A DNA stretch of 19,782 nt, taken from Collinsella sp. GTDB taxonomy: Bacteria; Actinomycetota; Coriobacteriia; Coriobacteriales; Coriobacteriaceae. Below the pieces are notes generated by a model that saw only the letters and a program-made list of their open reading frames with translations, did no database searches and was not told where the DNA came from. Position 1 is the stretch's first letter. Each line of letters opens with the position of its first letter. Both the position numbers and the translations under genes were made by a program. The stretch is taken from positions 1 to 19,782 of the forward strand of contig WGSL01000034.1 of the NCBI GenBank assembly GCA_014871665.1, written 5' to 3'. Below are positions 14,301 through 19,782 of the stretch, one piece after another.

Positions 14301-15198
14301 GTATCCGCGTCGCCAGATGATGCACTTTGTGGACAAGAACAACCCCGAGAACATCATTGACGCCGCGATAAAGCGCCAGAAGGACCGCGCGAGCGGCCAG
14401 ACCTCGTTCTTCGATATGTTTGGCGACGTTGAGGGCTCGGGCTTCGAGGTCAGCGTGCCCGATCCGGACGGCCAGGAATGGGACCGCCACCTCAAGCTGA
14501 GCCAGGAGAAGGAGGTCCTGGGCATCTATGTTTCGGACCACCCGCTGCGCCCGTTTGAGTACGCGCTCAGCAAAGCGCGCGACTTCTCGTTCTCGCAGAT
14601 CGATACCGGCTACGAAGTGCAAAACCCCACGGGCGGCACCATCAACCAGGAGATCCCCGAGGGCAAAGCGCTGTGGTGGGCCGGCATGGTCTCGAGCGTG
14701 TCCAAGCGCGTGACCAAAAACGGCGACCCCATGGGCATCGTGCAGCTCGAGGACATGGAAGGCGAGGCCACCGTCGTCGTGTTCCCCAAGACCTATAAAG
14801 AGGCCGAGGGGTACCTGTACGGCGAGGTCGATCCCGAGACCGGTGCGCAGCTGTCCGACGCCTTTGTGCGCATCAAGGGCAAACTCGAGCGCTCGGACCG
14901 CGGCGACCAGATCATCGCGCAGGAGATCGTGCCGCTCGAGCTCAACGAGGAGAACAACAAGCCCAAGGTGTTTGAGGTCATGGTGCCCAACAGCCGCTTT
15001 AGCCAGGGCAATATGGCGCGCCTGGCCACGGTGCTCACCGCTAACCCGGGCGGCGACCGCGTGGAGATCTTTATCGAGCAGGTGGACGGGCGCGTACTGC
15101 GCGCCGAGGTGCCTGCCAAGGTCAACGCGCGCTCGATTCCGCTGCTGGCCGAGGCCAAGGCCATTGTGGGCAACCAGGGCCGCGTGACGGTTATCTAG
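11395..15198 (+). CDS. dnaE: DNA polymerase III alpha subunit
   Basis: The replicative polymerase, 1267 residues. Domains in order are as follows. The PHP domain (1 to about 290) has HLHNH (H5, H7), ITDHG (D40, H41), GCEVYF (E126), H144 and NDFHY (D268, H270). These metal ligands look intact, so the domain may proofread, as in mycobacterial DnaE1. The palm and fingers include GPGRGSAAGA (425-434) and MPDIDMDFDDER (465-476), with catalytic D469 and D471. A helix-hairpin-helix lies near LAGIRGVGTG, a likely clamp-binding motif is QTSFFDMF (1002-1009), and an OB fold lies around WWAGMVSSVSKR. It is longer than most DnaE proteins (about 1150), partly from a charged insertion at about 61-116. GGAG (11383-11386) precedes the ATG. 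The SNF2 gene follows after 45 bases. Confidence 0.97.
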   Translation: MAFVHLHNHTVFSMLDGATRIQDMVNRAVELGMPAVAITDHGYMYGVPDLALACDAVNHNTPEYKTWSHDKAFLEKDRRDELVEPDPEENPREHAQYVKDMAMWDEKGNIDELKPPLVIKPIFGCEVYFTPDETLARDHKPELYHMILLAKDQEGYVNLMQTVSEAAVQGFYYKPRVTLDNLRRHAKGMICTSACIAGIIPKYIDRGDMEGAIKWAETFRDTFDPGDFYIEIQEHGITTDNGLTDEQMDRTLIDIAKQVGVKVIATNDFHYLRREDAPVQDVIMCIGMNAKVDDPNRMRMTGSEFYMKTEEEMRAMFPYCPEACDNTLEIADKCYVELDWDSIILPRFPLLDPGETHESQFRRECEKGLRQHYGDDWATREIGGVNIKERFEYEYKVICDKGFAAYFLIVAEYVQWAKDNGIGVGPGRGSAAGAIVAYAMNITAFDPLENGLMFERFLSPQRTEMPDIDMDFDDERRLEVVEHVRQLYGPEKVTHVITYSTIKAKQAINDAARVLDYPVYMGQRLSKMVSSDPKVKLKQVLDKQPGKEDLFNPDFAEAYKKDDDARRIIDTALSIEGLTRGEGVHACAVLICRDPVNEHVPTKLDTKGGVEITQYEGHTVADMGLLKMDFLGLRTLTVISKAKANIKKNFGIDIKEEDIPFDDPEIFKLMGSGHTAGVFQVESAGMTATIKNMKPTEYKHVVALIALYRPGPLGAGMVSSYINRMNGKEPAVSYDDRLDDILGETYGTMVYQEQVMLISVEMCGFSKGESDSRIRKPVAKKKIKLLTSTVLHWEDGSDETTYDHWMNGAIKNNYTREVAQKIWDDVLEFASYAFNKSHSAGYAILVMQTAWLKAHYPHEYMAAVLTSYTGKTDKIVHYVSACRHDGIPVLSPDVNESGTEFTATKEGVRFGLAGIRGVGTGVAQAIIAEREAGGPFKTLHDFVERVDSSQANRRVIESLIKAGAFDSTGYPRRQMMHFVDKNNPENIIDAAIKRQKDRASGQTSFFDMFGDVEGSGFEVSVPDPDGQEWDRHLKLSQEKEVLGIYVSDHPLRPFEYALSKARDFSFSQIDTGYEVQNPTGGTINQEIPEGKALWWAGMVSSVSKRVTKNGDPMGIVQLEDMEGEATVVVFPKTYKEAEGYLYGEVDPETGAQLSDAFVRIKGKLERSDRGDQIIAQEIVPLELNEENNKPKVFEVMVPNSRFSQGNMARLATVLTANPGGDRVEIFIEQVDGRVLRAEVPAKVNARSIPLLAEAKAIVGNQGRVTVI

Positions 15199-15233
15199 GG
15201 ACGGCGTTGCTGAGAGGTACTCGGTGCGAGATT

Positions 15234-15239
15234 GGAGGA
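15234..15239 (+). promoter_or_regulatory. Ribosome binding site fixing the SNF2 start
   Basis: GGAGGA lies 4 bases before the ATG at 15244. The longest frame would start at a TTG at 15232, which is just ahead of this site and has no site of its own. The ATG is therefore preferred; the GTG at 15241 is too close. Confidence 0.75.
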
Positions 15240-15243
15240 AGTG

Positions 15244-18200
15244 ATGGCGCAGGGGACGTTTGTGCAGGCGCTCCGGAAAGAGGCGGCGCTGAGCGGCACC
15301 TTTATGAAGGGCCGCTCGCTCATGCTCAACGGCGCCGTGCTGTCGTTTGAGGACTCCGGCTCGCGCTTCTCCAAAAATGTGACTATTGAGGGCACGGTGC
15401 GCGGCTCGCGCGGCGACCTGTACAAGACGCACGTGGCGCTCGACATGGACGAGCACGAGGTTGTCGACTACGACTGCGATTGCCCCGCCGCCTTCCGCTA
15501 TTCCGGCATGTGCAAGCACGCTATCGCCACGGCGCTGGCGTATCTGGATGCCAGTGGCGCCGAGCCCGTCGAGGGCTTGCGTACGCCGGTCCGCACGTTT
15601 ACGGCACCGCCCGCACAGTCAAAGCAGCCCACACACCCCGCGCCCACCGCATCTGCGGTCAACCCCAATTTTCCCTTCCCGGCACCCGTCCCCACGAGCC
15701 CGAGCCTTGTGGCGGCGCTTTCCGATCTTTCGGACGCGCGCATGGACGAGCTCGTGGCTATGCGTCGCAAGTTCGCCAGCACCATTGACCCCGATGCGCC
15801 CAAGGCAGTGCTGGAGCCCTCGCTGGTGCCGTACTACAATCCGCTGTTTGCCGATCGTTTTAACTGGGCACTCGAGTTTCGCATTCGCTGCGGTTCGGTG
15901 TCCTACGTGGTTAAGGATATCGACGGCATGGCCGATGCCTATGTGCGCGGCGGTACGTTCTCCTATGGCAAGAAGCTTACGTTTGTCCATGTGCCCGAGG
16001 CATTCGATGACGTGTCGACAAAGCTGCTTGACTTTGTTGCAATGACGGTCGCCTACCTAGGTGATATTACGAGCTCGCGCTCGGCATCGTACGACTTTGC
16101 CCGCAGCGGCTTTGTCGCCGAGCGTCAGTTGCCGGTATCCGAGTATTCCGTCGTGTCCGTGCTGGACCTGCTGCGTGGCAGGACCCTGTCCTTTGAGCCT
16201 GCTTGGTCGCGGGGGACGACGACGCATCGCGCCTACGAGGTGGCGGTCGAGCCGTCGCCGCAGGGGGAGGGCGAAGTCCCGGCCAAGCGCCCGCCGCTCC
16301 TTGCCGCCAAGATTGCACCGGCGGCGGGAGGCAGCTACGACTTGCGTCTGCCGGCCGATACGTATTGCTTTGTCGCTGGTGACGCAGCCTATCTGGTCGA
16401 TACGCGCCGCGCACGCCGTAGCGACACGGCGTTTGCCCAGCATGCGGCACCGTTCCTATCGCACTTGTTGCCCTGCCGCACGCCGGTCCATATCGCCGCC
16501 GACCAGGTGGGCGAGTTCTGCCGCATGGCGCTGCCTATCTTGCGCGACTACACCGACCTGACCGCTCCCGCCGCGCTCGACGCCGTGGCGCCCGAGCCGA
16601 GCTTTGCCATGGCGATCGGCGTCGACGATGGTCTTGTGACCTGCAAGATTACGGTGACCTACGGCGATTGGTCGGCAGATCTCTTTAGTCTTGGTGCTCC
16701 GGGCAGTCCCTTCGAAGAACAACGCCCCGGCGTTCCGCCCCGCGATACGGTGGCGGAGTTTCGCGTTATGGACACGGCTGCCCTGTACTTCGATTTCTAC
16801 GAGGGCGGCCTGGCATTTGAGGAGCGCGATGACGCCCGCCTGTTCCACTTGCTGACCGAGGGCCTGTCTGCCCTGTCCGAACTGGGCGAGATCATGCTCA
16901 GCGATCGCCTGCGCCAGATCTCGGTCCGTCCTGCGCCCAAGCTTTCGGTGCGTGCGACCGTCAAGAGCAACTTGCTCGACGTCGAGCTGGGTGCGAGCGG
17001 GCTTTCAGCGGCTGACCTTGCCATCTATCTCGATTCGTATAAGCGCCACCAGACGTTTGCGCGCCTTACGTCCGGCGACATCGTTCGCCTGGACGAGGGC
17101 GCTCGTGCCGCGTTTGGCCTTGCCGAGGACCTGGGCGTCGATGCCGTCGACCTGCTCGACGGCGTGTCGCTTCCCGCCTCGAGCACCCTTTTTGTCGACA
17201 GCATGCTCGCGCGCACGCCGGCGCTCGAGGCCGATCGCGACGCCGCGTTCCGCCGCACCGTCGAGCGTCTGGACACGCTCGGCAAGATGGACTTTACGGT
17301 GCCCGCCTCGCTCAAGGCTACGCTGCGTGGCTACCAGGTCGACGGCTATCAGTGGCTCGGCTCGCTTGAGCACTTGGGCCTCGGCGGCATCTTGGCCGAC
17401 GATATGGGCTTGGGCAAAACGCTGCAGATGATCGCACATATCCTGGCGCGCGTGGAGGCGGGGGATACCAAGCCCACGCTCGTGGTATGCCCCGCGTCGC
17501 TCGTGTACAACTGGGCTGCCGAGTTGGAGCGCTTTGCCCCCTCGCTTGATGTGTGCGCCATCGTGGGCGCCAAAGCCCAGCGTCGCGTGCAAATTGCCGG
17601 CGCAGCCGAGCACAACGTGGTCGTGACGTCGTATGACCTCATGCGCCGCGACATCGACGAATACATCGAGCAGGACTTTACCCGCGTGGTGCTCGACGAG
17701 GCCCAGTACATTAAAAACCCGCTCACCCAGGTGGCGCGCGCCGCCAAGCGCCTGCCGGCCGGCGTGCGCTTTGCCCTGACGGGCACGCCCATCGAAAACC
17801 GCCTGTCCGAGCTCTGGAGCATCTTCGACTTTTTGATGCCGGGCCTTCTGGGCACGCGCGACTCATTTGCCAAGCGCTTTGAAAGTCCCGTCGAGCATGC
17901 TGAGGGCGATAGTGCCGCTCGTCTGCAGGCGCTCGTATCGCCGTTTGTGCTGCGTCGCGTCAAGGAAGAGGTGGTGGCCGATCTGCCCGAGAAGATCGAG
18001 GATACGGTGATGGCGCAGCTTACCGGCGAGCAGCGCAAGCTCTACCTGGCCAACCAGGACCGCATTGCCCAGCAAGTGCAGCACCGCGAGGCCGGGGAGT
18101 TTAAGAAAGACAAGCTCAAGGTACTTGCCGAGCTCACCAAGCTGCGTCAGATCTGCTGCGACCCGCATCTGCACTATGCGGACTACAAGGCGGGAAGCGC

Positions 18201-18717
18201 CAAGCTCGATACGTGCATGGAGCTCGTTCACGGCGCGCTTGACGGCGGTCGCCGCATCTTGCTGTTCAGCCAGTTTACGGGCATGCTCGATATCATTGGC
18301 AAGCGCCTGGTCAAGGAGGATATCGCCTTTCTTAAGCTTACGGGTGCATCGTCTAAGGAGAGTCGCGCCAAGATGGTTGCGCAGTTCCAGGCGGGCGAGG
18401 TGCCGGTGTTCTTGATTTCGCTCAAGGCGGGCGGCGTGGGCCTTAATTTGACGGCTGCCGACGTGGTCATCCACTACGACCCGTGGTGGAACGTGGCGGC
18501 GCAGGACCAGGCGACCGACCGCGCCCACCGCATTGGCCAGCAGCACACCGTGACCGTGTACAAGCTCATTGCCAAGGACACGATCGAGGAGCGCATCATG
18601 CAGATGCAGGAGTCCAAACGCGATCTGGTCAACAGCGTGCTCGGCGGCGACGGCATCTCATCGGCGCTGTTCACGCGCGAGGATGTTCTGGCGCTGCTCG
18701 GCGGCGACGGTCGCTAG
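15244..18717 (+). CDS. SWIM zinc-finger SNF2-family DNA translocase/ATPase
   Basis: A 1157-residue protein of the bacterial SNF2 group, related to HepA/RapA. A SWIM zinc finger sits at the N-terminus: CDC (C78, C80) and CKH (C90, H92). A Pro/Ala-rich linker (about 120-155) follows, then a long region typical of bacterial SNF2 proteins (about 155-690). The two RecA-like lobes complete it: LADDMGLGKT (717-726, K725), VLDEAQYIKN (D818, E819), ALTGTPIENR, ILLFSQF, ISLKAGGVGLNLT and DRAHRIGQ (1092-1099). Such ATPases move along duplex DNA and displace bound proteins such as RNA polymerase; the SWIM finger probably binds DNA or a partner. The substrate is unknown. It lies 45 bases after dnaE on the same strand, with no terminator seen, so co-transcription and a role in clearing DNA for replication or repair are plausible inferences. 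Confidence 0.93.
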   Translation: MAQGTFVQALRKEAALSGTFMKGRSLMLNGAVLSFEDSGSRFSKNVTIEGTVRGSRGDLYKTHVALDMDEHEVVDYDCDCPAAFRYSGMCKHAIATALAYLDASGAEPVEGLRTPVRTFTAPPAQSKQPTHPAPTASAVNPNFPFPAPVPTSPSLVAALSDLSDARMDELVAMRRKFASTIDPDAPKAVLEPSLVPYYNPLFADRFNWALEFRIRCGSVSYVVKDIDGMADAYVRGGTFSYGKKLTFVHVPEAFDDVSTKLLDFVAMTVAYLGDITSSRSASYDFARSGFVAERQLPVSEYSVVSVLDLLRGRTLSFEPAWSRGTTTHRAYEVAVEPSPQGEGEVPAKRPPLLAAKIAPAAGGSYDLRLPADTYCFVAGDAAYLVDTRRARRSDTAFAQHAAPFLSHLLPCRTPVHIAADQVGEFCRMALPILRDYTDLTAPAALDAVAPEPSFAMAIGVDDGLVTCKITVTYGDWSADLFSLGAPGSPFEEQRPGVPPRDTVAEFRVMDTAALYFDFYEGGLAFEERDDARLFHLLTEGLSALSELGEIMLSDRLRQISVRPAPKLSVRATVKSNLLDVELGASGLSAADLAIYLDSYKRHQTFARLTSGDIVRLDEGARAAFGLAEDLGVDAVDLLDGVSLPASSTLFVDSMLARTPALEADRDAAFRRTVERLDTLGKMDFTVPASLKATLRGYQVDGYQWLGSLEHLGLGGILADDMGLGKTLQMIAHILARVEAGDTKPTLVVCPASLVYNWAAELERFAPSLDVCAIVGAKAQRRVQIAGAAEHNVVVTSYDLMRRDIDEYIEQDFTRVVLDEAQYIKNPLTQVARAAKRLPAGVRFALTGTPIENRLSELWSIFDFLMPGLLGTRDSFAKRFESPVEHAEGDSAARLQALVSPFVLRRVKEEVVADLPEKIEDTVMAQLTGEQRKLYLANQDRIAQQVQHREAGEFKKDKLKVLAELTKLRQICCDPHLHYADYKAGSAKLDTCMELVHGALDGGRRILLFSQFTGMLDIIGKRLVKEDIAFLKLTGASSKESRAKMVAQFQAGEVPVFLISLKAGGVGLNLTAADVVIHYDPWWNVAAQDQATDRAHRIGQQHTVTVYKLIAKDTIEERIMQMQESKRDLVNSVLGGDGISSALFTREDVLALLGGDGR

Positions 18718-18740
18718 CTGCGCGCGGGATGGGGCTGCCG

Positions 18741-18776
18741 GGTCGGGCCGGGTCACCGGTTCGTCCTGGCCCGACC
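18741..18776 (+). terminator. Hairpin after the SNF2 gene, possible weak terminator
   Basis: A perfect 9-bp GC stem (GGTCGGGCC at 18741-18749, GGCCCGACC at 18768-18776) encloses an 18-base loop. It starts 23 bases after the stop codon. The tail (GCTTGCC) has no T-run, so strong intrinsic termination is doubtful. Confidence 0.35.
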
Positions 18777-18881
18777 GCTTGCCTCCCCGTTATGTGTTCA
18801 TTTGCAATGCCATGGATGGTTCGGCGCTCTTTGGGCATAAGAAGCGTCAAGTACATTGGCACATCAGCAAAGGAGAACATC

Positions 18882-19244
18882 ATGGCGAAATTCTTTAAGG
18901 ACTCCGATGGCAAGCTCGTTGCCGCCCTTGGCGACGGCGTTGCGACCCCTGCCGGCTGCACGGAGCTGACGGCGAACACCGAGGACGCGGCGCACGAGAA
19001 GCACGTGCCTGTTGTCGAGATCGAGCGCGACGGCCACGTCATTCGCGCACGCGTGGGCTCGACGGAGCACCCCATGCTGCCCGAGCACTACATCGAGTGG
19101 ATCGCGCTTGAGGCCGAGGGGCGCCTGGAGGTCCATTACCTCGAGCCCGGCATGAAGCCCACGACGTTTTTCGCTGGCGGCTCCAAGACCGGTACCGTCT
19201 ATGCCTACTGCAACCTGCATGGGCTGTGGTCCGCGACGTTCTAG
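18882..19244 (+). CDS. dfx: Desulfoferrodoxin-type superoxide reductase lacking the N-terminal iron site
   Basis: Reduces superoxide to hydrogen peroxide in the cytoplasm of anaerobes, without making oxygen. The 120-residue product has the whole mononuclear iron site: EKHVP (H41, with E39 and K40), HPMLPEH (H63, H69) and CNLHG (C110, H113). That is the four-His, one-Cys set of superoxide reductases. Two-iron desulfoferrodoxins begin with a FeCys4 domain. Here an N-terminus of matching size remains (MAKFFKDSDGKLVAAL) but holds only one cysteine (C26), so that site is gone. AGGAG (18871-18875) lies 6 bases before the ATG and fixes the start; the longer upstream frame overlaps the SNF2 gene and is not real. 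Rubredoxin or a similar donor must supply electrons; none is seen here. Confidence 0.92.
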   Translation: MAKFFKDSDGKLVAALGDGVATPAGCTELTANTEDAAHEKHVPVVEIERDGHVIRARVGSTEHPMLPEHYIEWIALEAEGRLEVHYLEPGMKPTTFFAGGSKTGTVYAYCNLHGLWSATF

Positions 19245-19260
19245 GAGCGCGCCCCCGCTC

Positions 19261-19270
19261 GGGGTATCAT
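19261..19270 (+). promoter_or_regulatory. Putative -10 upstream of the terminator hairpin
   Basis: GGGGTATCAT (hexamer TATCAT, 19265-19270) shares the GGNTANNAT form seen ahead of addB, the DUF3284-like gene and dnaE. It lies 91 bases before the next gene, with a terminator hairpin in between. It may be a real promoter with a leader terminator, or a chance match. Confidence 0.35.
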
Positions 19271-19290
19271 AGCTAGCATATGCACATGCG

Positions 19291-19323
19291 AGCGCCGGCT
19301 GCATTATGCGGCCGGCGCTTTTA
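19291..19323 (+). terminator. Intrinsic terminator between dfx and the nitrilase-fold gene
   Basis: AGCGCCGGC (19291-19299) pairs perfectly with GCCGGCGCT (19311-19319). The stem extends inward through T-G and GCA/TGC to a small loop, and TTTT follows (19319-19322). It most simply ends the dfx transcript 47 bases after its stop. It also lies within the leader of any transcript begun at 19261-19270. Confidence 0.78.
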
Positions 19324-19361
19324 CTACGACAACGACGATTTACGACGGAAAGGGCTGGGCC

Positions 19362-19782
19362 ATGAAGCTCGCACTTGCACAGATCGATATGCGCCTGGGT
19401 GACATCGAGGGCATTTGCGGCCGCATCGAGGACCAGGCTCGCCTGGCTCATGAGCGCGGCGCGCGCGTGCTGTGCGTTCCGGCTCCGCTCTTTATGGGTG
19501 CCATGCCGGGCAGCCTGGTGGGCGCTGCCGATTTTGAGCACGATATGCTGACGGGCCTGACGGGCGTTGCCGAGCGCATCCAAGAGCTCGATATGATCTG
19601 CATCGTGCCCGCTGCGGTTTCGTTTGAGGGCCAGCCCCTGCTTGACTATATGATGCTTAAGGATGGTCGCGTGGTGCCTGCGCGCGCAAGTATTGCCCTG
19701 CAGCGCGGTGAGAACAACGACACACGTGGGGCACCGCCGGTGTTTGACGTGGACGGCGTGCGCATCGCCGTGGTGTTTGACC
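19362..19782 (+). CDS. Nitrilase-fold protein, probably the glutaminase end of NAD+ synthase (cut by window edge)
   Basis: Only the first 140 residues are visible. MKLALAQIDMRLGDIEG is the typical opening of carbon-nitrogen hydrolases and most resembles the N-terminal glutaminase domain of long NAD+ synthases (NadE). The later segment DVDGVRIAVVFD (129-140) approaches the usual position of the catalytic cysteine, just beyond the edge. Two of the three catalytic residues appear replaced. The PELxLTGYPP region reads PAPLFMGAMP (40-49), with Ala41 for Glu. The lysine region reads GRVVPARASIAL (102-113), with Ser110 where Lys is expected. If confirmed, the domain is structural and the enzyme would take free ammonia. 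A GGAAAGGG site (19347-19354) precedes the ATG. Whether a synthetase domain follows cannot be seen. Confidence 0.72.
   Translation, partial: MKLALAQIDMRLGDIEGICGRIEDQARLAHERGARVLCVPAPLFMGAMPGSLVGAADFEHDMLTGLTGVAERIQELDMICIVPAAVSFEGQPLLDYMMLKDGRVVPARASIALQRGENNDTRGAPPVFDVDGVRIAVVFD

Noticed and set aside
13531..15519. 662-codon minus-strand frame opposite the dnaE end and the SNF2 start
   Set aside because: Same artefact. It crosses two real genes and has no domain signature.
18483..19244. 253-codon version of the superoxide reductase frame
   Set aside because: Its first half overlaps the conserved SNF2 helicase C-terminus in another frame. The AGGAG site and the family N-terminus place the start at 18882.
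1..19782. CRISPR arrays, tRNA or rRNA genes, transposases, toxin-antitoxin or defence clusters
   Set aside because: I looked on both strands and saw no spaced direct repeats, no cloverleaf sequences and no matching protein motifs. AddAB acts in repair and phage-DNA degradation, but nothing nearby forms a dedicated defence cluster.

Overview
The window is GC-rich (sampled gene lines run about 70% G+C) and reads as chromosomal DNA of a high-GC Gram-positive anaerobe. The best guess is the Coriobacteriia, probably Collinsella or a close relative. This rests on AddAB-type end processing, a large DnaE1-like polymerase, a superoxide reductase of the anaerobe type, a YerC-type regulator, strong Shine-Dalgarno sites and long intergenic palindromes. 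The assignment comes from overall protein character, not a database search.

Layout. 1-1228: cysK (minus strand, cut by the window edge) diverges from an Rrf2-family regulator gene; a symmetric box overlaps the putative cysK -10. A two-way terminator at 1197-1228 ends rrf2 and a convergent YvlD/phage_holin_4_2 membrane protein gene (1264-1629, minus). 1630-2305: a 324-base gap, then a TrpR/YerC-family regulator and its terminator. 2303-9282: the DNA-end-processing pair addB-addA, with a long imperfect palindrome on each side (2303-2390 and 9220-9282). 9344-9853: a DUF3284-like gene. 9854 to about 11310: a clearly AT-richer block with one intact MFS transporter gene between two broken coding remnants, probably imported. 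11395-18717: dnaE and, 45 bases on, a SWIM-SNF2 ATPase gene. 18882-19244: a desulfoferrodoxin-type superoxide reductase without its N-terminal iron site. 19362-19782: the start of a nitrilase-fold protein, probably the glutaminase end of an NAD+ synthase, with two of its three catalytic residues replaced (the third lies beyond the edge).

How the genes fit together. Two themes dominate: DNA replication and repair (addBA, dnaE, the SNF2 ATPase) and thiol, iron and oxygen biology (cysK, rrf2, the superoxide reductase). The Rrf2 protein has four cysteines where Fe-S sensors of its family bind their cluster, and probably controls cysK. I did not find a clearly new multi-gene system. The points most worth checking are proteins that have lost a catalytic or metal-binding module (AddB, superoxide reductase, nitrilase domain), the palindromes flanking addBA, the foreign MFS block with broken edges, and a recurring GGNTANNAT -10 motif without an obvious -35. 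There are no tRNA or rRNA genes, no CRISPR array and no transposase.
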